A stretch of 64,000 nucleotides of DNA, taken from assembly GCA_026686845.1 (NCBI GenBank), contig JAIVEN010000002.1, positions 21,612,001-21,676,000 on the forward strand, written 5' to 3'. Below the pieces are notes generated by a model. The model worked only from the letters and a program-made list of their open reading frames with translations, searched no databases and was not told the origin of the DNA. The translations under genes and the position numbers were made by a program. Source of the DNA: Adenanthera pavonina (Eukaryota > Streptophyta > Magnoliopsida > Fabales > Fabaceae). This document shows, one piece after another, positions 35,583 through 47,178 of the stretch; within the stretch, counting starts at the first letter, position 1; each line of letters opens with the position of its first letter.

Positions 35583-38081
35583 TTAGAACAGGAAATACGA
35601 TGAACCAAGGACAGATGAATGATTTTTACCCAAGTTGCGTCCCCGGAGGCATTCCACATCCATCACGTGGGAGTGATCCACAAACAGATTCACCTGAAGA
35701 CAGGGACAATATCAGCAAAGCTGAAACTGATATGATCTGTTTCATATACAGGAAAAAGGAATGGTAAGGATAATTCGGTAGAGCATTTACCTTGGGACCA
35801 TATTGTTTGATAAACCACTCAGATGTTTTCTGATTTGATGATTCAAACATAATTTTCTCAATACCCAGTCGCCCTATGATCTTCACGATGATGTCTGCTC
35901 GCATAGAATCAGCATGTTTGCAGACATTGTCAGCATCGATCATAATCATGTCTGCACCTGCTTCTAAACACCTCTCGGCCCTCCTGATCAAGAGGTCCAC
36001 ATCTTCTACAAATTCTGTGATAAAAGTTTAGACACAAAGCGATGCCAATAGTGTTGGTTCTACCATTTTGCTTCTTTCATATAAATATACAACCATCAAT
36101 AAGTACAAATAATTTGTGGATTCCTCATCAAATTTTTTCCATCAAAAATCAAATTTTCGCTCCTTAAGTTTTGAAGTACCACCACCTAGAATTCAATTAG
36201 TGTGTTAACCACCAGCCATGACTGCAGAAAAGGGAATTTTCTCTCTTTGTGGGTGTACATGTGGGGCGAGGGAGAGAGAGAGTCAGCACCTATTTCTTAA
36301 TAAATTCTATACATTTCTAGGTGAAAGTGAATCCCTTTTCCTAGCCTTTCCCCCATTTAATACTATAGATACTCTAAGCCTGACCTTTCTGATAGAATAG
36401 AGGTGAATACATACATGATACGCCATTAATCCATCTTCTGCATTCAGTCATCTAATTATACAGTTTATCCGAATTCATACCAAAAGCATTTAGACTTTAT
36501 GAACTAATATATTTAATTTTTTTTCTGAACCATGGAAATTGGTTTCTTAAAAATGAAGGACAAATTTTATTGACTGGTGAAACCTATTACCATAAACATG
36601 AAAATTAAATCACCAGTGTGGCTTAAAACTATGAACATGCTTATCAAAATATGTCCCATATCAAGGAGATGACTTTTCATACTTGTTTGCTTATTCTTCA
36701 ACCACGGTATATTGCCCATATTAATATTTTATCGTTGAATACAGAAGACAGGAGTCTACAGGAACTCGTTAAAATCCTAAATGCGTATATTTCCATCATA
36801 AAAGAGAGATGGACAGAACACAAGCATACCACACACATACATGCACACAAAACACACAAACGGAGAATAAAGAGTTGCATTGTTACCAAATGATCGAGGT
36901 GCTGGGGGAACATAAGCCCCAAAAGCCCTATCACCACCTTTGGGAATATCAGACTTGTTAAACTGCACTTCAAAATGGGGTTTAGCTTTCAGACCACCAC
37001 TTTTAACCATACGAACAAATCTCAGAAGTGTTTCTTCAGGAACTCCTATTGACCCCACATTTAGTTCAATTGTGTCTAACCCCAACTGCTTGCATTCCTA
37101 TTATAAATAAGAAACGACGTCAATCACTGCTCTAGAAATCAGAAATAAAAATTCATTACAAAATAATTATGCCATGAGCTCAAACCTCAATATATTCTTT
37201 AAAAGCTGATGGACCTTTGCCAACCATATGTTCCGCCCAGTTGCCTGTACTCACATAAACATCATGCTGATGGGCCATGTCAATCACTTCTTTAATAACT
37301 GTCTTTGGGATGAGGCTGTGAGAACCTCCAGAAAACTTCAATCCATCAATAAAGTCACCCATGGACTCAAAAATATCCTGTGAAACAAAATATTTCCATG
37401 GCTCCAAAATTAGGACAAGAGTGTGACAATGAACCAGGTGCAAAAATTAATTAGACTTATAATCCACAATAGATAATGTAGTTAGTTCAAGAACGACAAT
37501 TCACACACTGTATTTTGTCATTAACCAGCAGAATTGCAATGGTTATGCCTTCCGGATCCTCAGAGTCAGCACGAAAGAAAATAAAACAAATAACACTAGA
37601 AAAAATTATCAAGCACCAAAATCTTAATCAGGAAAAACTATCAAGTTTCTGCAGAACCATCTGTGTTGCTTTTACGCATTAATTTTAATCATTTTATTTC
37701 GGAGCCGCGGCCTTATCCAAAATAGCGAAAAATTACTTCCGAGGGAGAAGGTAGAGAACTAGAGTGCGATGCTAAAAAATATTCAACAACTTCCTAAACA
37801 TTGTAGCTCAAACCAAATACCAATTCAAAGCCTAGCTAGATGCATACCTCGATCAACATCCATTCCCAAATCTCCAGAATCAATCCCGAAAAATGATATT
37901 CATGATCATCAAGAAATCAAGAACATGATACGATTGATCAAGGACTGAGATTGTGTACCTGAAGAACATTCTGATTTAAGAAAGAGAAATGAGGAACCCT
38001 CATCTCAGTGACACCATAGCGACGAGGCTTCTCGGGGCGGTCCTCGTTCTCGTCGAAGCTTTTCCATCGGTAAGCTGACAT
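35583..38081 (-). CDS. HSA32: HSA32, phosphosulfolactate-synthase-related heat protein
   Basis: HSA32 is a plant heat-induced protein needed to maintain acquired thermotolerance and works with HSP101. Its fold is that of ComA/(2R)-phospho-3-sulfolactate synthase (a TIM barrel). Five exons join in phase: 38081-37959, 37377-37186, 37097-36887, 36014-35791 and 35693-35583, giving 286 residues, which I recall as the Arabidopsis length. Recognised segments in order are SAYRWKSFDENEDRPEKPRR, GLKFSGGSHSLIPK, VYVSTGNWAEHM, LDTIELNVGSIGVPE, KPHFEVQFNKSDIP, DLLIRRAERCLEAGADMIM, IDADNVCKHADSMRADII and the end VLGSSYFLF. I chose the Met at 38081 because it matches the family start. The frame stays open upstream to another Met at 38150. 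All borders are GT-AG. The gene looks intact. Confidence 0.95.
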
Positions 38082-38285
38082 TTCCGACGGAATACCTGAG
38101 CTTCGCGGGTAAGAAAAGCAAAGGAAATGAAAAAGGAAAACGAATTTCAATTCCCCTGGATTTTGTTTTCTATGTTCAGATGCAGATTCAGGTGGAGGAA
38201 GATTTCTCTGATCATTCTTTTAAATCTTTGGGATCTTTACCAAATGGATGTGATGACCAGACTAGGCAGAGAAGGATGGAGTTGA

Positions 38286-38293
38286 TTCTAGAA
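38286..38293 (-). promoter_or_regulatory. Heat-shock-element core upstream of HSA32
   Basis: TTCTAGAA is a perfect inverted pair of nTTCnnGAAn units, 205 bp upstream of the HSA32 start codon. A weaker partial unit (GGAAGATTTCT) lies near 38198-38208. The site is palindromic. Placement in the promoter of a heat-induced gene makes function plausible, but a canonical element usually has three units and I see only two clean ones. Confidence 0.45.
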
Positions 38294-38830
38294 AAGGACT
38301 TAAACGTCGTCGTTATCTACATTCAGTTATCCCCATCCCCGCGGCTTTCAGCTGTGTCACGTACTAACAAACCCCGCGCCATACATGTCATTATGTCTTG
38401 TGACGAGGCATGAGCGTGCTACACCATACAGTTCATATGACAGATTATTTGTGAGAGTTTGAAATTTATTAAGAAAAATTAGTTAAACTATTTAAAATTC
38501 TAAAAAACAAAGAAATATTCTAATTTTATTTTTATTAATTATTAATAAATTTTATTTTAAAAATTCATTCTCTCTCTCTTTTTATAATTTATGAAATAAT
38601 AATTAATAGAAATAAAAAAAATAAACTCATACTAAAATTTATATAACCTCTTATATTTTGGATCAAATAAAAATTTTATAAGAATTCTTATAATATAAAC
38701 AAAAAGAAGTATAACTTATAGTTTCTTTTGAGATATAAATTATTTTTAACCACATCACAAGTATCAACAAAATGAGTGAAAAGCTAGCTAAATTAATTAA
38801 TTTGTCAAAATATTTTAATATTTTTTCACT
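38294..38830. other. Upstream region of HSA32, AT-rich
   Basis: No gene. 38294-38440 is GC-richer and may be upstream promoter. Beyond it the DNA is AT-rich intergenic sequence. Confidence 0.5.
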
Positions 38831-39360
38831 ATTATAGAAGATTAAAAAATTGGACTGGATATTAAATCAGTCAAGATCAATTTGAATTAAATTGGTGGTA
38901 ATAAATTTAATAATTTTTAAATTTTATATATTATATAAAAAATTAAAAATATTATTAATAAGTTTCTCAACCTAATATTAAATTTAAATAAGTTAATATT
39001 TATCTATAATCATACTTTCAAAATAATCAATTAATAATCTATTTTTATATTATTTGTTAAGTAAATTTATCATTATAAATAATTTATCATAATAATATTT
39101 ATACAATATTATAATATAGAAAGAAAAATTTATACAAAAAATATTATTTAATACTAAAAATAATATTATTTTAACTTAAAAACTAAAATATAAAAAATTT
39201 TGACAGCTTTAACCAATTTTGTACTAATTTGATCAATTTTTCCCTGGTTCTTACTGATTATGAGAATGGCTAGTTGCCATCTATGTCTAAACTGATACCA
39301 GTTTCTAGTCCAACTGATTGAGTCGGCAAGTCCGGTCTAGTTATTTGAACACTACTATTA
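38831..39360. repeat. Dispersed non-autonomous repeat, copy 1
   Basis: An AT-rich element with GC-richer ends. The left end has AGATTAAAAAATTGGACTGG. The right end, read on the minus strand, has GTGTTCAAATAACTAGACCG, a loose inverted match. The interior (AAATTTATCATTATAAATAA, then AATATTATAATATAGAAAGA) is nearly the same as that of the copy at 58510-59376. It is probably a MITE of Mutator or hAT type. No coding potential. Confidence 0.6.
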
Positions 39361-40766
39361 TACTTATTAATTACATTAAATTCCAATATCTCTTGTGTAA
39401 ATCATTGATTCTTTATTTCCCACTTTTTAATTATAGATCAAGAGTATAAAAAAATAATTAAAGAAAGGGACATCTCTTGGAGTGAGGTACTTATATTTTG
39501 AACTAAAATATTTTTCTAAAATATAACTTATATTTTGGATAGTTAGAGTATAATCTAGAATAAATTATAAATATTCAATTTTAAAATTTATTTTTAATTT
39601 GAAACACATCATAATAGAAATATTACACCTGCCAGTGATGGGAGTTCTTTTAGAGATAAAATCTCTTAAAATTATTTTTTAAATGCTTTTTCTTAAATCA
39701 AAATAGCCCTAAATAAATGTATTTTAAAATAATTATTTTTATCGAAAAACCTTTTAACTTTAACTTTAAAGTCTAAATTAAAAATTTTATGCCTAAAAAC
39801 TTAAATTAAAAGTAATGATATTTCTCTAAATGATTAATTTATTCTAACATTTTTTTAAAAAAATTTAATTCTAACTCCATATTAATATTCAATAGTTTCT
39901 AATTTTTTCTAAATTAAAGCATATTTTAATTTTCAACTAAAATTAATTTTCAATTAAAATGATCTTTTAATAAAATGACAGAAAAAATTCAACTTCCTCG
40001 AATTAGAAATTTTCATAAAATTAATTAAATTTTACTTTTTTTAATATTTATTATTTATCTAGAATCTAAATATATATGGTATAAAAAAAGAATCTACAAT
40101 ATATATTAATACTAAATGTCAAATTAATAAAAAAATTACGATTCCAAAAGAGTTTATTTTGTTGTTCTAATAATAGTTTAATGCATTTAAAAGTATTCAT
40201 GCTATACTGTATGATGGGATGCAATAATTATCAATCTATTTAGGTTTTTCTTTTAAGAGCACTGAACTGTGTTGCTATTTAAATAGCAATGCAATTTGTC
40301 TGGCATTTGATGTATTGCAAAATATCCCCACCACTTTATATTTGTCATTGTTGATGAAGTTACTTTTCTACACGAGTCATGATATGCATTCCTTTCAAAC
40401 ATAAAAGTATTAATAATAACAAAATCAGGTTTTTCATCCAAAAAAATGATTTCTTTTTGTGTGGAATATCCATTATGCGCTTTTCATCAATATTTTTTTT
40501 GCTATTTTTATTATTATGTTTAAATAAAGACACAATAATTATATTTGATTTAATTTTTGTTTTCTTTGCCCATCTAATTTGGGAAACAAACACGACCATC
40601 ATGCTTATTAGACCAAAATTGGTGGTTAAGTTGACAGTACACATCTCCCCCATCAAATCTGCCCTCATGTGATTCCCTTCAATCAGATATCAATCATCCA
40701 AACAAATAATAATGTTTCGCACAAATTGAAGATAAACAAAGCTTACAAAACTAAGGTAATAGCATG
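39361..40766. other. AT-rich intergenic DNA downstream of PSBQ
   Basis: No supported gene. Open frames near 40253-40672 exist on both strands but show no recognisable domain and have AT-driven composition. The end of this stretch is probably 3' UTR of PSBQ. Confidence 0.5.
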
Positions 40767-40788
40767 GTGTGTGTGTGTGTGTGTGTGT
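40767..40788. repeat. (GT)11 microsatellite touching the PSBQ stop codon
   Basis: Eleven GT units on the plus strand. On the minus strand the (AC) array begins at the base right after the PSBQ stop codon TAA (40791-40789), so it forms the start of the 3' UTR. Confidence 0.95.
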
Positions 40789-42218
40789 TTAACCAAGCTT
40801 GGAAAGAACATCTTTCAGAGTAGATACTGTCTCTGCATAGTACTTCTCCGCTTGTGGTGTGCTCTTAATTTTTGCAGCATAATCCAACTGCACCAAGTCA
40901 AACAACACAAATTAAATATTTAGTTTTATTCAACTTTTCTAGCACTTAACTAGTTTGAGTTATTAGCAGTCTTAATTTTACGATAACTAATGAGGTTATT
41001 TATTTTACCGATTCCTTAATTATTACCCTCAACAACTCAAGAGTGTCTATAAGAACTGAACAACCAAAATTTGATCTAAGTGACCATTTTTTCAACCTAA
41101 AATTGATTGGAAAAGACCCTTTCAATTATTACCAAATTAACAAAGAAAATATGCAAGATATAAGTGAGATGCAGATTTAACAACTAATTATTCATTATGC
41201 TAACACGCACGTATTTTCATTAAAATTTGGATGCTAAATAACAATGGGCATACTAATTTTAGGTCAAACCATAAAGAAATATTGTAGTTTATCTTACAAA
41301 TCAGGTAAACTGGGTTATAAAACGACAAGCAAACTAAATCAATTCACAGAGAGACATAAACATGTTGAAATTATACTAATTCAGTGAAACCCAGGATTTT
41401 GATTAAATTTGAAGATATGATGAGAACAGATAGGGTTATGAGAATGAGAAAGAAACAAGGGATCATATGGATGTGTAACTTACATTGCTGATGTTCTGGA
41501 AGAGTTTGGAAGTGAGTTCCTTGAGAGATTTCTTCTGGTCCTTTGGCTTGGCAGAAATGACAGTGTTGAGATCGTAACGAAGATACTCTGCTCTCAGACG
41601 CAGATCATTCTGAACGTAGGGCCATGCCTTCTTGTCGATCAACTCCTTCACGTTTATAATGTCCTTCGCTGATTCCTTCACCCTCTCTGCCGCCCCGCTC
41701 GGAGTCAAGGGTTGCAGAAAGAACCTCTCTTTCAGAGATAGCTGAAGGTCTCTTGCCTGATCGGAGTTCTGTGTCCCAGCTGCCATTTTCCATTTCCATT
41801 GTCATATTCATTGTTACTTGTGATAATCAATAGGGTTTCTCTTTCTAATACACAAATCAGAAAAAGAAAAAATTAGACAGTGAGGAAGAAATTCAGACTC
41901 ACGCAATCCGCCGGAGGGAGGTGGAGGAGGGCCAACTTTAATGGACTTGGCGTCGGCGAGGACGGCCTGAACGAAAGAGCCGGAGGCCAAGCCGGCGGCG
42001 ACGAGACCGAGCGCTGCCCGGCGGCTAGTGTCGGTGTTAGGCGCCACCTGGTGCTGGGCTCTGAGAGTGAGCCCAGCTGGGCGGGTCGAGCCCAAGCCCA
42101 ACCGGCATAAGCCGGGCAGGTTGAGGCGCGTGGAGCCACTGAGTTGGAGGCTACCTTCGAGAACGATTTGAGAGGAACCACGTAGGCCAGCCATAGAAGA
42201 TGCCACAGCTTGAGCCAT
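40789..42218 (-). CDS. PSBQ: PsbQ, oxygen-evolving enhancer protein 3
   Basis: PsbQ is the extrinsic 16-17 kDa protein of photosystem II. It sits on the lumen side and stabilises the manganese cluster's calcium and chloride. Three exons join in phase: 42218-41903, 41779-41484 and 40887-40789, giving 236 residues. Residues 1-65 are a Ser/Leu/Arg-rich transit peptide. A twin-arginine thylakoid signal follows: R66-R67, then a hydrophobic AALGLVAAGLASGSF stretch and a VLA cleavage site after A88. The predicted mature chain of 148 residues starts DAKSIKVGPPPPPSGG, like known mature PsbQ. The four-helix body shows NSDQARDLQLSLKERFFLQP, SAKDIINVKELIDKKAWPYV, QNDLRLRAEYLRYDLNTVIS and the end AEKYYAETVSTLKDVLSKLG. 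No lesion is seen. It is PsbQ itself, not a PsbQ-like NDH subunit, judging by the proline run and C-terminus. Confidence 0.96.
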
Positions 42219-42329
42219 TTCCTCCGATTGATCTCTGAAAAAATGACTTTGGAGGGTAAGTGACGGATTATGCATTTGGAAGGTTCGATGCACTGAACGG
42301 GTGCGAGTTACGGGCAATCCGGGCAGCAC

Positions 42330-42358
42330 CTTATCTGCCCCTTTCCAACTTGGATAAG
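42330..42358 (-). promoter_or_regulatory. Two I-box (GATAAG) cores upstream of PSBQ
   Basis: GATAAG occurs on the minus strand at 42335-42330 and on the plus strand at 42353-42358, about 112-140 bp upstream of the PSBQ start codon. I-box cores are a known feature of light-regulated photosynthesis gene promoters. Two 6-bp words can occur by chance, so the call is modest. Confidence 0.4.
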
Positions 42359-42476
42359 TTGATGTGGTCTCGGCCAATCTTCTTGATGACAAGCTGGACT
42401 ATGTTGTGAATTTCTCAGTTTGACACGTCGACCGACGCAAATTGAAGAGAATTAAACAAATAAAAAATAAATAAAT

Positions 42477-43472
42477 GGCTACAATGCTAAAAAGTCCCTT
42501 AGACTTTGACTTTAGATAAGTTGCACAGTACTCCCTTTACCTTTAAAAATTTAAAATTAAAACCTTTTATGTTTCATATCTTGACAACCAACTCCCTTAC
42601 CATTAAAATTATAGTTAAATTTAACCATTTTTGCTATCTCATTATTTTTTTTATTTCTTGATCATATGTGATATCACTTTAATAAAAAATATTTGAAATG
42701 TGACATGAAATTCATTTTAAGTGTTTTGATAATTTTGTTTATACTTAAAAATATTTATGAGTCATTTTATATTTTCATCCCTAAAAATCTCTTTATTTAT
42801 GTTCATCTTTTCTATAGTCGCAGTTACTCTATTATAATTTTTTATTCTTCATTGGCATTCCTTTAATAGCTAGTCAAAATGATAGAAAAATCTCAAGTAA
42901 AAGTCCAAAATGTGATGTTGAAGACAAAAAGAATCTATCTTCTACAATATAAATCCAGAATAAGATGAAGAAGAATGAAAATAGCAAAACATCAATGAGG
43001 GCAATGACAAAGCAAATGATAGGCAGTGGGGGAAAATAATAAAATCATTAAAAATATCTTTTTCCATCAAATTTCTAATTGCAATATGTGGGATTTTTAC
43101 CTTTTATATTTTTTACTCTTTCATGGCAAGCGGGAGAATACTAGACTACTGCAAATGCTTAGGGCAAATGGCAATAGTGATGAAGATGAAAATGGAGAGG
43201 AAGGGAGTTTGAGATTAAATGACAAAATGACTCATAAGTAATTTTAAGTCTAACAAAATAAAATATATAAAATTCCATGTTACATGCCAAATGTTTTTTG
43301 TGTGATAAAAATAGTGAGGTGGCAAAAAATCATTAAATTTAATTGCAATTTTAACAGTAGAGGAGTTAGTAGTCAGAATATGAAATATAAGGGTTTTAAT
43401 TTTAAATTTTTAAAGGTGAGGGGGTTATGCATAACTTATCCAAAGTTCAGGGACATTTTGTACATTTTAGCC
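42477..43472. mobile_element. Long-inverted-repeat element next to the PSBQ promoter
   Basis: About 996 bp whose two ends are inverted copies over roughly 170 bp. The left end has GGCTACAATGCTAAAAAGTC and the right end, on the minus strand, GGCTAAAATGTACAAAATGT. Further in, AACCTTTTATGTTTCATAT pairs with the complement of ATATGAAATATAAGGGTTTT, and TTTAAAAATTTAAAATTAAA pairs exactly in the same frame of the hairpin. The middle has no transposase. Long terminal inverted repeats suggest a Mutator-like or foldback MITE. No clean target duplication was found. Confidence 0.75.
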
Positions 43473-44577
43473 TAACTAAATAAAATAATTCTATTTATTC
43501 TTTAAACTCTAAACATGGGAGGTATACCTAATCTAGTTAAAATTACAAATGATGTCAAATTAGTGAAATTATTACACTAATTAATATAAAATATATAATT
43601 TATAATAAGCTGTATATTATTATAAGACATGAAAATGTAAATATGACAACCAAGATCTTAGTTTTTAAATAAATTTTAATAATTTTTATCTTAAATTATG
43701 CAAAACAACTAATATCAATTTTATAATTTTTTTACCTTTTAACTGGCAAGACTTGATAAACAAATAACGCATGTGGTATGCCTTATAACTTATATATTTA
43801 CACACACTCATTTATTTTTTATATGGCACGAGCGTCCATCTCTCAATAAGTTATGATTATTGAGTGATAAAAAATATTTTAAAGATATGGCACGAGCTTC
43901 CACTTCTCAATAAGTTATAATCGTTGAGTGATAAAAAATATTTTACTTTAAAAGATACAAAATAAAATAATAAAATTTATATGGTTGAGATGAAATATGA
44001 ACTAACACATGGACAATGTTAAAAAATATCATTTCTCACTAACAAGATACTACTAGAGAGGTAAAACCGACCTTCATTATCTTTATAATTGGAAAAGGAT
44101 TTAAGTGTGGGTTAGAGAATATTATTGTGAAAAAGAGAAAAAAAGAAAGAAAATATCATTTCGCTAGTGTTGGTCCAGATCAAGGTAAAGGAGGACGTCA
44201 GGATAGTCAACAAGGTGAAGAAGACCGGGGTATATTTTGATGCTTGAAAATGATTAAAAAGGTGAAGTAGAGAATTGGTGCAGCGTGTGCGTGTGGCATT
44301 GGCAACGAGGCCATTGCTTTTGTGGTGGTGGTACTAATGGGCGATGGTGGCCTATTCCCTCCATCTCTCTCTCAATATCTTCCGTATTCCCTTCTCAATC
44401 ATATTCTCATTCTCCCCTTTTACGCTTATTTAATATCTCATTCTCGCCAGTCATCCTAATTCATTCATTCTTCATCTCTTGCCCGTCGATTCCCAAACAC
44501 GGCCGCGAATTCCTCTCTCGCCACACTTTCCGGGAGCCTGTCGCCGGAAATTCTAAATTTCCGGCACTTTGTCGCAC
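43473..44577. other. Intergenic DNA and bHLH gene leader
   Basis: AT-rich to about 44200 and holding the 64-bp tandem repeat listed separately. From about 44280 the composition changes to mixed, CT-rich sequence that is probably the promoter and 5' UTR of the plus-strand bHLH gene (CCATCTCTCTCTCAATATCT region). A 113-codon frame at 44285 overlaps this leader and is not supported as a gene. Confidence 0.5.
43821..43948. repeat. Two-copy 64-bp tandem repeat with hairpin
   Basis: ATATGGCACGAGCGTCCATC at 43821 and ATATGGCACGAGCTTCCACT at 43885 start two units of period 64. Each unit holds CTCAATAAG...TTATTGAG or a close variant, an inverted repeat able to form a small hairpin. Confidence 0.85.
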
Positions 44578-47178
44578 ATGGGTTCTCCGGAAAACCCCAA
44601 TTGGGTATTCGATTACGGTTATTTAGACGACATTCCCGTCCCTGGCGGTGACCTTCCTTCCCTTGACCCGCCCAATTTGGCTTGGGCCTCTCATTCCCTC
44701 ACCGCTTCTCCCGCTGATTTCAGGTTACTTCTTTGCGGTTTTAATGCTCTCCCCTTATTTATTGTTTATTTCTCCATTATCTAGAATGCTGAATTATTTT
44801 GTGGTGAATTATGGGCACAAATTTTTTGCTACTTAATCTGAGTGCAGTTGGATCAGCAACAGTATTGAGGGATAGACAGAGCTCTTTGTCTTACTTGCTC
44901 TTGTGTTCTCTATTTGTTCAGTGTTTACTTCTTCTGTCTTCTTTACAAACTGCGGAGAGTTATGGAACAACGGTTTTTGCCGGTGAATGAGTTCTGTTGG
45001 ATCCAAAATATTGTGGGACAAATGAAGCTCTTTGGCTTAATAAAAACAGGACAGGGTTGTAAGAAAGAAAATGCTATTTGATTGGAAAACGGCTTTGGTC
45101 TTTATGTCATTCTTTGTATGGAGCTTCTCTAGCAGCGTTTTTCAATGGGAAATTACAAATCGTGTGAGCAGGAAGCTTGTTCACTGTGCTGGGAATATTG
45201 TTTGAGTCGTTGTACCGTGGTTGTCATTTATTACTGGTTTATAAATCCCTTTGAAGGAAAGGATGACAGGTTTCCTTGTCATCAACATTTCAGGGACTCC
45301 AACATCGTCATAAAGATAAATGCATTCAACTTCTTTTCATGCGTGAGGAATTGTATTTGTTCCTTAGAACGTCAATCGTTCGCCCCAAAAAAACTTCTTT
45401 ATTATATAGATTATAGATCGGAATCTCATATCTTTACTGGACTCTGTTCTTTGGTTTTAAATAATTGTTTTTTAAACAAAATACCTTTTAATTATTGACG
45501 TTTTCATGCTTTCCTCAGAAGTGTTGATTAGTGGCTATTGGAAATTATTTACTTTCCTTTGCCCTTTGATTTCTATGCGGACTTATTGTTCATTTCTCTG
45601 ACTTTTTCCAGTGTGGAGTTGGATGGTACTTATGCGAATCCTGATGATCTTAAGGAACCTGGGTCTGGAAAACGGTAAACTATATTCAGTGACATACCCG
45701 TAGTTTTGCTTTTACTTTGCTCCCCGTTCATCATGCATTTGGAAAAATTTTCCCTTTTATAACTTTTAATTAATTATTTTCATTTTCTTATTATGCCTTA
45801 CCCTTGTTTGGTTGTTGCACTCAATCTTGATACTTGAGTTTTGACTTTTGGCTGGCTATGTTTATCAATATCACCCATTTGGTTGTGTGCGAGGAATATG
45901 AATAGTATTGTTTTATGCATATTCGCATGCACTAATCTTTATAGTTAAAATCTTATTAATCAAGATTATATACTTCTTCATAATCACTACTGCTATAAAG
46001 TTTGACAAAATTTAAAATTCCAGATTTGTTAGAGATAAATTTTAAGCAAGGAATTGGATACCTGATTGCAAAGAGGATAACAAATCTGTGGTTCTTTTTT
46101 CCCCTTATCTAAAGGCATAAGAAGTTGCGGAATTTTTGCTTCTTTAATAGGTTCTCCTCCGCCTTCTTCTTTTCTTTTCTTTCCTATCAACTCATTTCTC
46201 TGAGATGTTCCTATCTCAGCATAAGGTCAGGATGCGGCAATTCATCAGGTTCCAAAGCATGCAGAGAGAAATTGAGGAGGGATCGACTGAATGACAGGCA
46301 TCTTCAATTCTTTCATCCTCTTTCTATGTTTCTTACTGTCATGATGTTTTTGGTTTTTAACTTTTTGGTCTAATCTCTGTTATGTGACTGATTCAAGAAA
46401 TGTTTGAAGGTTCCTAGAATTGGGTGCTATCCTTGATTCTGGCAGGCCTGCCAAAACAGACAAGGCTATCATATTAAGAGATGCAGTTCGAGTGCTCTCT
46501 CAGTTACGAGGTGAGGCTCAGAAGCTTAGAGAGTCCAACGAGAATTTGCAGGTGAAAATAAACGAATTGAAGGTGTGTCTGATTCTTGGTATAAAGTATG
46601 AACACTTTAATTGTCATATTGATGGCGAATCTGCTGATCGGATGTTGTCAGATGACATGTTGGTCAAAGAAATACATACAAAATAATCAATATTCAATAT
46701 ATTCTTTAAAATTTAAAGTGAGTCACACTATGCACATGCCATGAACAGTGCAGCTGATTTTTCAAACTTAGTACAATGCACAGGAAAATGTGTCTACTTA
46801 TGAAAGAACAACAAAAAATCTATCTCTATACACATGACCATCATGTCATATAAGAGAATCAAAATGTATAATCTACCTTCTTATTCTTCATGCTTGTGAG
46901 TTTGTGTGTAGGCTGAGAAAAATAAGCTCCGCAAGGAGAAGCAGCGACTAAAACTGGAGAAAGATGACATCGAGTGGCAAGTTAAAGCCTTGAATTCACA
47001 GCCAGGCTTCCTGCCTCACCCTCCCACCCTTCCAGCTCCGTTTCCTGCCCCAGGACAAGTTCTTGGGAGCAAGATGGTGCCGATCATTGGCTACCCAGGA
47101 GTTTCAATGTGGCAGTTCTTGCCACCTGCTGCTGTTGACACCTCACAGGACCATGTACTTCGTCCCCCAGTTGCCTAA
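44578..47178 (+). CDS. ILR3: bHLH transcription factor, ILR3/bHLH115 type (clade IVc)
   Basis: Clade IVc bHLH factors (ILR3/bHLH105, bHLH115, bHLH104, bHLH34) act in the nucleus and switch on iron-deficiency genes. The BTS E3 ligase targets ILR3-type members. Five exons join in phase: 44578-44723, 45612-45674, 46220-46297, 46410-46572 and 46912-47178, giving 238 residues. The start is MGSPENPNWVFDYG. The basic region SKACREKLRRDRLNDR (81-96) has K82, E86 and R90 of the DNA-contact set. The HLH is FLELGAILDSGRPAKTDKAI to LSQLRGEAQKL. A leucine-zipper-like coiled coil continues to about 175. The end MWQFLPPAAVDTSQDHVL plus RPPVA is the signature of ILR3/bHLH115 and not of bHLH104/34. Intron 3 (46298-46409) must use a GC donor (AG/GCATCT) because no GT fits there. 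The exon 3 acceptor could also be 10 bases later only with loss of frame, so 46220 was chosen. Confidence 0.93.

Noticed and set aside
40379..40672. 97-codon plus-strand frame below PSBQ
   Set aside because: Hydrophobic and AT-driven; the opposite strand is equally open and no family is recognised.
44285..44626. 113-codon frame before the bHLH start
   Set aside because: It overlaps the bHLH leader and first exon in another frame and has no recognisable domain.
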